Assembly: GCA_016711045.1 (NCBI GenBank)
Contig: JADJTT010000001.1
Location: 620,001 to 684,000 of the forward strand
Reading direction: 5' to 3'
DNA from: Saprospirales bacterium
GTDB lineage: Bacteria; Bacteroidota; Bacteroidia; Chitinophagales; Saprospiraceae
Length of the DNA stretch: 64,000 nucleotides
In this document: positions 1 to 8,133 of the stretch, piece after piece
Position numbering within the stretch: position 1 is the first letter of the stretch
How the letters are laid out: every line of letters starts with the position of its first letter
Made by a program: the position numbers and the translations under genes
The notes under the pieces: generated by a model
Databases searched by the model: none
Seen by the model: only the letters and a program-made list of their open reading frames with translations
Told to the model about the DNA's origin: nothing

Positions 1-259
1 ATGCCCGAAATGCCTCCAGTGGAAAATCGTGATAATGCGCTTCGCAGCGCTTGCCATCCAGTAGCTGAATAAAGGAATGGTGATAGCCATCAAACCCTTT
101 CGATATGCCGGGGATAACGGCAAAGGCATACTGCCCGGTTGGGTCGACAAGCTTGAAATACCAGCCTTCAAAAAATTTGGATTCCCGGCCCCATCCATGG
201 TACATATCCGGATTCCAGAGGGCTCGCCAACGCTTGCGGAGGTGTGATTGCCCCCCCAA
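1..259 (-). CDS. Tocopherol-cyclase-like protein, N-terminal part (runs off window)
   Basis: The minus strand is open from 259 to the window edge. It encodes the motif FFEGWYFKLVDPTGQYAFAV, then HHSFIQLLDG. The 'GWYFK.vDp.G' pattern close to the N-terminus is typical of the tocopherol cyclase-like family; in plants and cyanobacteria these enzymes close the chromanol ring, while most heterotroph members have no assigned substrate. The start is unclear: TTG at 259 lies directly after the stop of the upstream gene (261), and the first ATG is at 205. An in-frame stop upstream of 259 rules out a longer protein. It probably forms an operon with the DUF3299-like gene. The family call rests on about 85 residues. 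Confidence 0.6.
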   Translation of the reverse strand, partial: MGGQSHLRKRWRALWNPDMYHGWGRESKFFEGWYFKLVDPTGQYAFAVIPGISKGFDGYHHSFIQLLDGKRCEAHYHDFPLEAFRA

Positions 260-260
260 C

Positions 261-710
261 TCAGTTATCTTCTTTAATCAACTCTGCATCCTTGATAGAA
301 TACATGAGCCGGTTGATGTCGTGCTCATTGAGCGTCAACTTTCCTCGTAGGGTGATGGACTGGGCTGAATATTCTACCGGTTTTTTGGCGTATACCTCCA
401 TCACCGTTTCGGGGCCGGCGCCTCCACAGAAGAAGCACATGTTGTAAGGAAAGGCGGAGAAGACAAATTCGGTATGACTTTTATACCCATCGACGGGAAT
501 GATATAGCCCCGCACCGTAATCACGTTGCCCTCCAGTTTCTGAACATCGGCACTAAACACCGGCACATCTACCTTAAAGCCCATGATCTCACTGTACTCT
601 TTCCTGTACGTTACCCTGGACAGGGTCTTCCACACACCTCCCTGCGCCTGCAGAGGAGCGGCAAAGAGAAGTAAGGCAACAACAAACTCGAGCATTCCGG
701 TCTTTAGCAT
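261..710 (-). CDS. DUF3299-like exported protein
   Basis: I start the protein (about 149 aa) at the ATG at 710, which is followed by a hydrophobic segment ending in LQAQ, a likely signal peptide; an upstream ATG at 758 would add 16 poorly fitting residues. The mature part carries 'VRGYIIPVDG' and then a hydrophobic strand and a Cys-rich turn, 'NMCFFCGGAGPE', the layout of DUF3299 proteins (strand, 'G.i.P.', conserved Cys region). No catalytic role is known for the family. In some bacteria DUF3299 genes sit with MacB-type ABC genes and zinc-regulated lipoproteins; a MacB-like pair lies 1.7 kb upstream here. The following gene starts right at its stop, suggesting co-transcription. Confidence 0.6.
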   Translation of the reverse strand: MLKTGMLEFVVALLLFAAPLQAQGGVWKTLSRVTYRKEYSEIMGFKVDVPVFSADVQKLEGNVITVRGYIIPVDGYKSHTEFVFSAFPYNMCFFCGGAGPETVMEVYAKKPVEYSAQSITLRGKLTLNEHDINRLMYSIKDAELIKEDN

Positions 711-899
711 AAAGCCGTGGTATTTGATTAAAAAATAAGTACACTGCCAGCAAAACAACTTTGTTTACAAAGTATGGAGGCTTCATACAAAGTTAATAAA
801 ACGGCTGTGGGATGCAATTGTTGTCGCCTGCCCTTTCCTGAAAACACTCAGGCACCCCGGCCGAAAAGCCAGCGTGCCCAAGCGTCGCCATGTTCCATT

Positions 900-940
900 A
901 AAAAAGGAGAACATTGACAACAATAGGGTCAATGCTCTCC
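900..940 (-). terminator. Rho-independent terminator of the Gly-tailed lipoprotein gene
   Basis: On the minus strand a 13-bp stem with one mismatch (GGAGAGCATTGAC pairing with GTCAATGTTCTCC) and a 9-nt loop is followed by six T residues. It lies about 120 nt downstream of the stop codon at 1058, in the right orientation for that gene. Confidence 0.75.
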
Positions 941-976
941 GTCAAAGTGTTCCACGTAGAATGGATCTTTTTCCCG

Positions 977-1004
977 CCTGCGGTAGAGCGAACCCTACCG
1001 CAGG
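977..1004. repeat. Perfect 10-bp stem-loop
   Basis: CCTGCGGTAG (977-986) and CTACCGCAGG (995-1004) form a perfect inverted repeat with an 8-nt loop. It lacks a T tract on either strand, so it is not a classical terminator. It may stabilise the 3' end of the lipoprotein mRNA, or be one of the many intergenic palindromes in this genome. Confidence 0.6.
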
Positions 1005-1057
1005 GGGAAGTGGGCAAATTGGGATATTTACAATTCCACTGTTTCGTAGAGGATGGG

Positions 1058-2143
1058 CTAGTGTCCGCCGCCCTGACCGCTACCGCCACCGGAGCCACCA
1101 TTACCGCCACCGGAGCCGCCATTGCCATTGCCGCTGCCACCGCCTCCCGCTGCCTTGTCGGTGATTTTGACGTCAATGTACGTGATGTTCAATTGACCAT
1201 CAACTGTCACTCTACCTCCTTCGTTCCCGCTGTCGTTTTCGCCAGACTGCAAATGTGCTGCGTGCCGCAGGCTGAATTTAGACGTCGGTAGGGTGTAGAA
1301 AGTAATCCGGTATATGCCTGGGGAGTATGTCGCTTTCTTCATGTTCCAGTTATACCCGAACACCACTTTGCCTTGTACGTTGATCTCCGCTGAATAGGCA
1401 GTTTGCACTTTTGGATTCTCCGCAAGCATCCACCTGTCATCCATCGGATTCGCCGCGTTACCAAAATTCCAGTAATAGCCATAAGGATGCGTCTCCACGT
1501 CCGCTTCAAATTGTTCTACATCTCCAAAATCACTGGCAAGCCGCTGAATGACCACATAGGCCTTATTCGTATAGACCATTGCGGTATCCGCAAGAATAGG
1601 ATTCGAGGTAGTTCCCCAAACCTCATCAATACCCTGGCCGGATACATGCACCATTTCAAACCGTGCAGGATTCCCGCCGGGAATGTGTTGATAAATTGGT
1701 TGTTCTGAAACAGGTGTCAATACGTCCGTTGCCCGGAAGGAAACTTCCGTCCGTACGATCGATTTGTTCGTCCAGGACTTGGACTCCAGGTTATCACCCC
1801 AGTCCACCCACTCTGGAGTGGCATCGTTTCCGCCTATTGGAACAAACGTGGAAGCCTGCCACTCATTGGCTGCATCTTTTTGGATCCAGACCTCCGTACC
1901 TCCAACAAATACAGAAGCGCCTTCAAACATAGGAGATCCAAAGGTTCCCCGTAAGGTCAAGAATTGGCTCGGATCCGCCCAAACTACCGGAAACGACAGG
2001 TTGTTACCCGCGCCCTCGTCTTCCGCAGCAAATACAATGTCTTCGTTTTCGCCCGGAACAAAATTGTTCCACGCGTCTTTGGTACAGGCCCATGCAAACG
2101 CAATAATGCCCAGCACGAGCAGGGTTTTAATAACTACTCTCAT
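1058..2143 (-). CDS. Lipoprotein of unknown function with Gly-rich tail
   Basis: The protein has 361 residues. The N-terminus is a lipoprotein signal with Cys at position 20 (IIAFAWAC), so it is probably lipid-anchored in the envelope. Residues 21 to about 330 are rich in Trp, aromatic and beta-forming residues without a motif I recognise. The last 30 residues or so (331-361) are almost only Gly with Ser and Asn and end in His. Such a tail could be a flexible linker or a surface-adhesive segment; this is inference. The gene is monocistronic, with a terminator at 900-940 and an 8-bp inverted repeat just upstream of its start. Confidence 0.7.
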   Translation of the reverse strand: MRVVIKTLLVLGIIAFAWACTKDAWNNFVPGENEDIVFAAEDEGAGNNLSFPVVWADPSQFLTLRGTFGSPMFEGASVFVGGTEVWIQKDAANEWQASTFVPIGGNDATPEWVDWGDNLESKSWTNKSIVRTEVSFRATDVLTPVSEQPIYQHIPGGNPARFEMVHVSGQGIDEVWGTTSNPILADTAMVYTNKAYVVIQRLASDFGDVEQFEADVETHPYGYYWNFGNAANPMDDRWMLAENPKVQTAYSAEINVQGKVVFGYNWNMKKATYSPGIYRITFYTLPTSKFSLRHAAHLQSGENDSGNEGGRVTVDGQLNITYIDVKITDKAAGGGGSGNGNGGSGGGNGGSGGGSGQGGGH

Positions 2144-2151
2144 GGCGAAGA

Positions 2152-2180
2152 AATTTAGGTTAACAATTATTGCCTAAATT
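2152..2180. promoter_or_regulatory. Inverted repeat upstream of the lipoprotein gene, possible operator
   Basis: AATTTAGG (2152-2159) and CCTAAATT (2173-2180) form a perfect 8-bp inverted repeat centred about 23 nt upstream of the ATG at 2143. The spacing of about two helical turns between half-site centres would suit a dimeric regulator. Function is inferred only. Confidence 0.3.
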
Positions 2181-2445
2181 CCTGACTGTAACCGAATAAC
2201 AAATGCCGGCACTTATAATCCTTTAAGTCAGGATTACAAAAAAAACCTTTTACCCCCTCCTTTTAATAAAAGAGGAGTACGCTTGCAGACTTGTTACTTG
2301 GGCTGAATGTGTCTCCTTCCAGGTAAGCACAATGAAATATGAAGGGACCATTATCAGTTCGCACTTTATGGAAATTCCAAGAAAAAAGCAATGATAAAAG
2401 TCACCGTTTTCCCTTTTTAGGGTCCAGGCTTAATTTCAAATGAAA
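2181..2445. other. Intergenic, nothing clear
   Basis: Together with the inverted repeat this forms a gap of about 300 nt between the ABC permease gene and the lipoprotein gene. It holds no convincing ORF. A weak stem (CTCC..TTTT / AAAA..GGAG near 2258-2278) could end transcription of the upstream ABC operon. Confidence 0.3.
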
Positions 2446-3663
2446 TTAGGAAGTGGCCAGCGTCCGGGAAATATCGGTCCGGCTTGCCTGTATAGCTGGA
2501 AGCAACGCGGCCGCAAAGCCGGTAAGCAGTGCGCCGAGCAACACATAGCCTTCCATCGGGAGAAGGTTGAATCCGGTAAACCTATACTGATAGCTTTCCT
2601 GCATGAACCCGGCCAGCAAGTGCATACTCCCATGGCTAAACACAAAGCCCAGTAAAAAGCCCAGGGAAGCCAGCAAGATGCCCTCCAGCACGATCAGGGA
2701 AAAGAGCTTGAGTTGGGAAGCCCCCATCACCCGCATCAATGCGAGCTCGTAACGCCTTTCGCGAAGCGAAGAAAACAGGGAAATAAAAATACTCAGCGCC
2801 GACACGCCGACAATTACATACGCCAATGCCTGCAGGGCGTCCATCCCCACACCCAGCCGGTTGTAGACCCGGTTGAGCTCGATGGCAGGAGAAGCAGCTT
2901 GCAGGTTGGTGTTCTTGTTAATTTCACGCGCCAGATTGAGGGTCTGATAATTCCGCGCCTTGAATTGTACCAGGAGCGAAGTGATCTCCCGTTTAGGTTC
3001 AGCAACATCCTCTTCGTGGGCGTCTTCTTTGTGGTGGCCCTCATGCACTTCCCAGATACTCTCCACCGGGGTCAAGACCAATTGATCGACAACCGAGCCA
3101 CTGGGTTTCAGAATACCCACTACGTGAAAAGCATCCGAACCGGAGTGTTCCAGCGTTTCGTCGTTCACCAGTCCGTGGGCGCTTTGAAACGAGTCGCCAA
3201 CCTTCAATCCCAATTCGGTCGCGATATTGGAACCCAGGGTCACCTCCATTGGCGCCTCCCAAAGCCGGCCCATGCCGATAGCGGCCTGGTAGAGGTCAAC
3301 AAAGGCATGCGTGGTGCCTACTACCCGGTATCCTTTATAGTTATCGCCCAGCGAAAGGGGGATTGCCCGTTCGATAAGCGGGTGCCCGGGGCGCATGAAA
3401 GGTCCGGCTTCTTCAAGGGAAATATTTCCCGTAGGCGAATCGACGTGGTACATGCTGCAAAGGATCAGTTGCAACGGGCTCCCTTTAGCCCCGATTACCA
3501 GATCGATACCCGCGAGGTTTTTGTCAAATTTCTCCTGCAACTGCGTTTGAAGAAGGAAGAGAAAAATGACCAGTCCTACCCCCAATCCGAAAAGCAACAG
3601 ACTGAGAAATGTATTCAATGGCTTATGCGCCAGGTTTTTCCAGCTGAGTTTGAGCAAATTCAT
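2446..3663 (-). CDS. ABC transporter permease, FtsX/MacB type, with His-rich loop
   Basis: The protein has 405 residues with the four-helix MacB/LolE plan: helix 1 at about 20-38, a large periplasmic domain at 40-270, then helices at about 278-298, 320-343 and 372-392. The cytoplasmic 'ERRYELALMRVMGA' (302-315) is the conserved coupling region of FtsX-family permeases. An acidic/His-rich stretch HEGHHKEDAHEED (207-219) lies in the periplasmic domain and is unusual; it suggests metal binding. The ATPase gene ends 12 nt upstream, so the two form one transporter operon. Such mechanotransmission transporters act on lipoproteins or envelope proteins rather than importing solutes. A zinc-related role is inference from the His-rich loop and the nearby DUF3299-like gene. 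Confidence 0.85.
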   Translation of the reverse strand: MNLLKLSWKNLAHKPLNTFLSLLLFGLGVGLVIFLFLLQTQLQEKFDKNLAGIDLVIGAKGSPLQLILCSMYHVDSPTGNISLEEAGPFMRPGHPLIERAIPLSLGDNYKGYRVVGTTHAFVDLYQAAIGMGRLWEAPMEVTLGSNIATELGLKVGDSFQSAHGLVNDETLEHSGSDAFHVVGILKPSGSVVDQLVLTPVESIWEVHEGHHKEDAHEEDVAEPKREITSLLVQFKARNYQTLNLAREINKNTNLQAASPAIELNRVYNRLGVGMDALQALAYVIVGVSALSIFISLFSSLRERRYELALMRVMGASQLKLFSLIVLEGILLASLGFLLGFVFSHGSMHLLAGFMQESYQYRFTGFNLLPMEGYVLLGALLTGFAAALLPAIQASRTDISRTLATS

Positions 3664-3675
3664 ATCCGGCGCAGT

Positions 3676-4302
3676 TTAGAGTTGGATCTGTTTGGGGAAA
3701 CGGGCCTTCAGGCGGTTGTCGTGCGTGACGATCAACAGCGTGGCGCCTACCGACCGGGCTTCCTCCTCCAGCAGACGGATCACTTCATCGGTATTTTCAT
3801 CGTCGAGGGCGGAGGTAGGTTCATCGGCCAGGATCACCGTGGGGCGATTGATGATGGCACGGGCAATCGCCACGCGCTGTTGCTCCCCCTGGCTGAGCGC
3901 ATCGGGTTTTGAACGAGCCTTGTGCCCTACATTGAGCTGGTCGAGCAAGAGCTGAATGCGGTCCCAGTCGGCAGGAAGCCCTGCCAACGATTGCGCCAGG
4001 GCAAGATTTTCGCCCACAGTCAGCGACCGCACAAAATGGGAACGCTGGAAAATGATCCCAATGTGCTGCCCGCGAAACCGATCCATTTCCGCGCGCTTGA
4101 GGTCATTCAGGCAGGTATCTCCAACCCGTACCTTTCCTTTTTGTATGGTGAGCAATCCGCCTAACAGGTGAAGCAGGGTTGTTTTTCCTTTTCCGGATTG
4201 ACCCAGCAGGAGCCAGTGCGCTCCTTTTTCACAGGAAAAGTCGGGAAACCCGATAGACGCCCCGGACTTGTATGAATGCTGTAATTTTTCAACACTTAAC
4301 AT
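3676..4302 (-). CDS. ABC transporter ATP-binding protein, LolD/MacB type
   Basis: I start at the ATG at 4302 (208 aa); the frame stays open to 4347, but the family starts at MLSVEKLQHSYKSG. Visible motifs are Walker A GQSGKGKTT (34-42), a Q-loop region around FQRSHF, signature LSQGE (136-140), Walker B VILADEP (156-162), D-loop SALDDEN and an H-switch in IVTHDNR. It powers the permease encoded 12 nt downstream. Compact size and sequence match the LolD/MacB group. Confidence 0.9.
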   Translation of the reverse strand: MLSVEKLQHSYKSGASIGFPDFSCEKGAHWLLLGQSGKGKTTLLHLLGGLLTIQKGKVRVGDTCLNDLKRAEMDRFRGQHIGIIFQRSHFVRSLTVGENLALAQSLAGLPADWDRIQLLLDQLNVGHKARSKPDALSQGEQQRVAIARAIINRPTVILADEPTSALDDENTDEVIRLLEEEARSVGATLLIVTHDNRLKARFPKQIQL

Positions 4303-4364
4303 GGCACGAAGGTAGCTTAAATAGGCATACACTTCTCCTTTAACCATTCAACTTCTTCCGAGTT

Positions 4365-6116
4365 TCATCCCGGAGCCAGTGTTTCAAAAACTTCCTGATG
4401 ATACGCATTCAGCCAGTCGATTTCCTGAGGGGTGAGCAAGGTGCGGTCGATCAGATGTTGGTCGATCGGAAAAAGGGTAAGGGTATCGAATTTCAGGAAT
4501 CGTCCCGATTCCGTCTGACCTGCTTCTACGCACAAAATCAGGTTTTCGATTCGGATACCATATTCGCCGGTTTTATAGTAGCCCGGCTCGTTTGATGTGA
4601 GCATACCCGGCTCCAGGGGCGTCGTGCCGCGGCTATTGGCTGCACTGGCTACAAACCCCTGTGGCGGCTCGTGTACATTCAGGAAAAATCCGACTCCGTG
4701 ACCGGTGCCATGTCCATAATTCATTTGGAATTGCCACAATGGTTGCCGGGCCAGGGTATCCAGCTGTACACCTGAGGTGCCCACTGGGAAAATAGCCATG
4801 GACAAGGCAATATTGCCTTTCAGCACGAGCGTAAAAGCTCTCTTCTGCTCGGGATTCGCAATTCCAAACACCGTAGTCCGGGTGATATCCGTGGTTCCGT
4901 AGGTGTATTGCCCTCCACTGTCGAGCAACAGGATACCTTCATTGTGGATCTCCGCGCAAAGGCCCGGTTCGGGGTGATAGTGCACAATGGCGCCGTTGGC
5001 TTTATAGCCGACAATAGCCGCAAAACTCTCTCCGTGGTAATCGCCCTGCTCCCTGCGGAGCGAATCCAGTTTTTCAGCCACTTCTACTTCCGTGACGGTT
5101 CGTTCCCTGACGACTGCCTCCAACCACCGATACAATCGGGTAAGCGCAATGCCGTCGCGGCGCATCGCCTCCCGGAGGTGTTTGACCTCCACCGGGTTTT
5201 TGATCGCTTTCAATTGGCGGATGATCGCCACATTCTCTTTGCACTGCAGGTGTTCCAGCGAACGCCAGAATTGGAATTGGGTTAGGTACTGATCATAACC
5301 GATGGTACTCGATTCAGGCAGCGCCTCCAGAAAAAATTCGATGGCGTGATAGGGATGTACCTGCACCCCGTCTGCCTGAAGCGCCAGCTGAATTTCCGAG
5401 GATACTTTTTCTGCAGCGACAAATAAATGGGCGGCTTCTTTTTCGAGCAACGCATACGCATAGAAGACAGGATTGCACTCCACATCCACCCCCCTAAGGT
5501 TGAACACCCAGGCAATGTCATCCAGGGCGGGGAGCAAATAGTGCGACAATCCTTTCTCCTCCATCTGTTCGCGTACTGCTTGCAGTTTTTCTTTACGGGT
5601 ATGCCCGGCGAAGGAAGCATCCAACTCGAACACCGGATCCACAGGCATGGCAGGCCTGTCTTCCCAAATGGGCTTCACCAGGTCGACAGAGGTAAGCAAT
5701 TGAATATTTCGGGCGCTAAACATCCGTTCGTAAGCCCGGATCTGACCAATAGTGAACAGGCGACCATCCAACCCGATGCGGCTCCCGGACCCCAACTGGC
5801 TGACCAGCCAGTCCAGATGTTCGGGCGCATGAGGAATCTGTTGTTTTTGCAACACAAAGCCCGATTCTTTCAGTTCCTGCTCCGCCTGAATGAAATACCG
5901 GCTATCCGTCCAAAGTCCCGCATGGTTCATCGTAACTACCACGGTGCCTGCCGATCCGGAAAACCCGGAGATCCAATGCCGGCTTTTCCAGTGTGCTGCC
6001 ACATATTCACTTTGATGAGGGTCATTACTCGGGATCAGATAGGCATCCAGCCCTTCTTCCTGCATGGCCTGGCGAAGCCGCTCCAGCCGCTGTACTATCG
6101 TCATCGTTTCTTTCAT
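4365..6116 (-). CDS. Aminopeptidase P family (M24B) Xaa-Pro aminopeptidase
   Basis: This 583-residue cytoplasmic protein removes N-terminal residues preceding proline. It has two creatinase-like N-terminal domains and a C-terminal pita-bread M24 domain. Metal-ligand motifs are visible in order: IVHYHPEPG (proton-shuttle His), LLLDSGGQYTYGTTDITRT (two Asp ligands), GHGTGHGVG (His ligand), SNEPGYY (Glu) and GIRIENL (Glu). The length matches the large three-domain aminopeptidase P form rather than the short PepP form. There is no signal peptide. The gene is alone, divergent from rpoN across a palindrome-rich gap. Confidence 0.92.
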   Translation of the reverse strand: MKETMTIVQRLERLRQAMQEEGLDAYLIPSNDPHQSEYVAAHWKSRHWISGFSGSAGTVVVTMNHAGLWTDSRYFIQAEQELKESGFVLQKQQIPHAPEHLDWLVSQLGSGSRIGLDGRLFTIGQIRAYERMFSARNIQLLTSVDLVKPIWEDRPAMPVDPVFELDASFAGHTRKEKLQAVREQMEEKGLSHYLLPALDDIAWVFNLRGVDVECNPVFYAYALLEKEAAHLFVAAEKVSSEIQLALQADGVQVHPYHAIEFFLEALPESSTIGYDQYLTQFQFWRSLEHLQCKENVAIIRQLKAIKNPVEVKHLREAMRRDGIALTRLYRWLEAVVRERTVTEVEVAEKLDSLRREQGDYHGESFAAIVGYKANGAIVHYHPEPGLCAEIHNEGILLLDSGGQYTYGTTDITRTTVFGIANPEQKRAFTLVLKGNIALSMAIFPVGTSGVQLDTLARQPLWQFQMNYGHGTGHGVGFFLNVHEPPQGFVASAANSRGTTPLEPGMLTSNEPGYYKTGEYGIRIENLILCVEAGQTESGRFLKFDTLTLFPIDQHLIDRTLLTPQEIDWLNAYHQEVFETLAPG

Positions 6117-6482
6117 CGGTTGGGTATTAAGTACGTTTAATGCGACAAAATTAATTTATAAACACTGCGGCCGCAGTGCTTATAAACATCTTACGCCGCC
6201 GCCTCCGGTGGCGTAAGATGTTTAATCAACCTTGCCAAACAACTAAATTTGGAAAAATCAAACAAATATACATTTATTCACTCAGCTTTCCGTGCTGGGA
6301 CCCGTTGACTTTGACGGGTAGCCAACACAAGTTCAAAATTTTGGCACATTTTTTGATTTGAAGCGCTCCCCCTGCATCCAGAATGATCACCGCCGCCTCT
6401 GGCTGCGGTGATCATTCTGAACTTTTAGTGCTTAAAAAGCACTAGTGTAAAAGGAATTGAAGAACCGGATTTTCAGGAACCC
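6117..6482. repeat. Palindrome-rich divergent intergenic region
   Basis: This gap between aminopeptidase P and rpoN holds no gene but four strong palindromes: 6156-6185 (15-bp arms, one mismatch, centre GCGGCCGC), 6184-6223 (14-bp perfect arms starting AAACATCTTACG, GC loop), 6379-6419 (15-bp perfect arms CAGAATGATCACCGC, GC-rich loop) and 6427-6443 (AGTGCTT-AAA-AAGCACT). Because the flanking genes diverge, these are not terminators of either. The TTATAAACACTGC arm recurs at 34080-34118, so they belong to a dispersed family. Confidence 0.75.
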
Positions 6483-8003
6483 ATGCTCAAACAAAATTTA
6501 AGTCAAAAGTTACTCCAAAAACTATCCCCGCAGCAGATCCAGCTCATGAAGCTGCTGCAAATCCCTACTGCCATCCTGGAACAGCGGATCAAAGAAGAAT
6601 TGGAACTCAATCCGGCACTGGAAGAAGGCGATGAATTTTACGACCTGGAGAACGCAGAAGAGGAGGATTATGAACAGGACAGCGATTACGCCGGAGATGA
6701 CGAAGATTTTTCCACGCCCAATGACGATGTCAATCTCGACGACTACTGGTCTCAATATATAGAAGACGACCCGAGCAGCTATAAATACAAAGACGAATCG
6801 CACCAGAGCGACGAGGAAGAGAAAACCATGCCGGTGGCTATTGAAAACAGCTTTTCTGAGTATCTGGAGCAACAATTAGGCCTTTTGAATATTCAGGACA
6901 AAAGGCAGGAACAACTCGCCAAGCAAATTCTGGGAAGCATTGACGATGATGGCTATTTGCGCCGCGACCCCGAAGCGATTGTCGACGACCTGCTCTTCAC
7001 CCAAAACATTTCCGCAACACCGGAGGAGATCCAGCTACTCCTGAAACAGATCCAGCGCTTTGACCCTCCCGGAATAGGCGCCCGTGACCTTCAGGAATGC
7101 CTGGCTATTCAATTGGAGCTGAAACTGGACAATGAACGCTTGCCCAGGGCTCATCAACGAGCCATCCAACGCGCCCTGGTTATTATCGAAGACCATTTCG
7201 AGGAATTCTCAAAGAAACACTATACCCGCCTTCAACGCGATCTCAACCTGTCGGAAGACGATCTAAAAGAGGCCATCGACGAAATCCTAAAACTTAACCC
7301 CAAGCCAGCCAGCGGGTATAACGATAGCGGCAGCAAAGGCGCACAGTACATTGTACCGGATTTTATCCTCCTCAACCGGGAAGGGGAACTCGAACTCACT
7401 CTCAATTCACGCAACGCTCCCGACCTCCGCATCAACGATCAGTATCGCGATATGCTGATCACGTACAAGGAAACAACCCAGGGTCGACGGGCCAACAAGA
7501 ACGAGAAAGAGGCCATCCTTTTTATCAAGCAGAAGATCGACAGCGCCAAATGGTTTATCGATGCCATCCGGCAACGGCAGGAAACCATGTTCCGCACCAT
7601 GTATGCAATCATGCAGTACCAACAGGAATTTTTCCAGACCGGCGACGAGCGCAAGGTCCGGCCCATGATCCTGAAAGATATCGCCGACATAACCGGATAC
7701 GACATCTCTACCATTTCCCGGGTAGCCAACAGCAAGTACGTACAAACCGAGTTTGGAACCAAACGCCTCAAAGAATTTTTCTCCGAGAGTATGCAAAACT
7801 CGGAAGGCGAAGAAGTGTCTACCGTGGAAGTCAAGAAGATCCTGTCAGATGTGATTGGCAAAGAAAGCAAACGCAAGCCCTTGTCGGATGAAAAACTGAA
7901 AGAGATCCTTCTCAAGAAAGGGTACAATATCGCCCGCCGTACCGTAGCCAAATACCGCGAACAACTCAACATCCCGGTAGCAAGACTGAGGAAGGAACTT
8001 TGA
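6483..8003 (+). CDS. rpoN: RNA polymerase sigma-54 factor
   Basis: The protein has 506 residues with the full sigma-54 plan. Region I is Gln/Leu-rich (LKQNLSQKLLQKLSPQQIQL), residues about 50-110 are a strongly acidic Region II, then come the core-binding domain and a DNA-binding domain that ends in the RpoN box ARRTVAKYRE (484-493), which contacts the -24 element. Sigma-54 needs an AAA+ activator; none is encoded in this window. The gene lies directly upstream of the rimP operon, from which it is separated by a sigma-A type promoter, so it is probably transcribed alone. Confidence 0.97.
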   Translation: MLKQNLSQKLLQKLSPQQIQLMKLLQIPTAILEQRIKEELELNPALEEGDEFYDLENAEEEDYEQDSDYAGDDEDFSTPNDDVNLDDYWSQYIEDDPSSYKYKDESHQSDEEEKTMPVAIENSFSEYLEQQLGLLNIQDKRQEQLAKQILGSIDDDGYLRRDPEAIVDDLLFTQNISATPEEIQLLLKQIQRFDPPGIGARDLQECLAIQLELKLDNERLPRAHQRAIQRALVIIEDHFEEFSKKHYTRLQRDLNLSEDDLKEAIDEILKLNPKPASGYNDSGSKGAQYIVPDFILLNREGELELTLNSRNAPDLRINDQYRDMLITYKETTQGRRANKNEKEAILFIKQKIDSAKWFIDAIRQRQETMFRTMYAIMQYQQEFFQTGDERKVRPMILKDIADITGYDISTISRVANSKYVQTEFGTKRLKEFFSESMQNSEGEEVSTVEVKKILSDVIGKESKRKPLSDEKLKEILLKKGYNIARRTVAKYREQLNIPVARLRKEL

Positions 8004-8041
8004 GAAGCGTTGAATAAACTCAAAAACTCTCTTGCATTGGC

Positions 8042-8072
8042 TTGATTCCTAATGCAATTCTTCTTATCTTTG
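8042..8072 (+). promoter_or_regulatory. Bacteroidota sigma-A promoter of rimP-nusA
   Basis: TTG at 8042-8044 and TATCTTTG at 8065-8072 are separated by 20 nt, matching the Bacteroidota consensus TTTG / TAnnTTTG. Transcription should start near 8078, giving a leader of about 55 nt before rimP that contains a terminator-like hairpin. Confidence 0.7.
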
Positions 8073-8089
8073 CCCCGAATTTAGGCGAA

Positions 8090-8114
8090 GAGGGAACCAA
8101 AGTTCCCTCTTTTT
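8090..8114 (+). terminator. Terminator-like hairpin in the rimP leader (possible attenuator)
   Basis: GAGGGAAC-CAAA-GTTCCCTC (8090-8109) is a perfect 8-bp stem with a 4-nt loop followed by TTTTT. It lies between the promoter and the rimP GTG start at 8134, so it would stop transcription of rimP-nusA before the first codon unless read through. The alternative, the 3' end of rpoN mRNA, is weaker because the promoter lies between rpoN and the hairpin. Confidence 0.65.
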
Positions 8115-8133
8115 AATTTATACGCATAGGTTT

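Larger units (their letters stand above)
711..1057. other. Intergenic region with two hairpins
   Basis: No convincing coding sequence lies here. The stretch separates the DUF3299-like gene from the upstream lipoprotein gene, both on the minus strand. It contains a minus-strand terminator (900-940) and a second perfect stem-loop (977-1004), listed separately. The remainder should hold the promoter of the DUF3299-like gene, but I see no clear TAnnTTTG element. Confidence 0.5.

Noticed and set aside
977..1004. Hairpin as a terminator
   Set aside because: It lacks a T tract on both strands; the hairpin at 900-940 is the better terminator.
2713..3912. A 399-residue open frame antisense to the ABC permease and ATPase genes
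   Set aside because: Overlaps two certain genes on the other strand and shows no recognisable motif.
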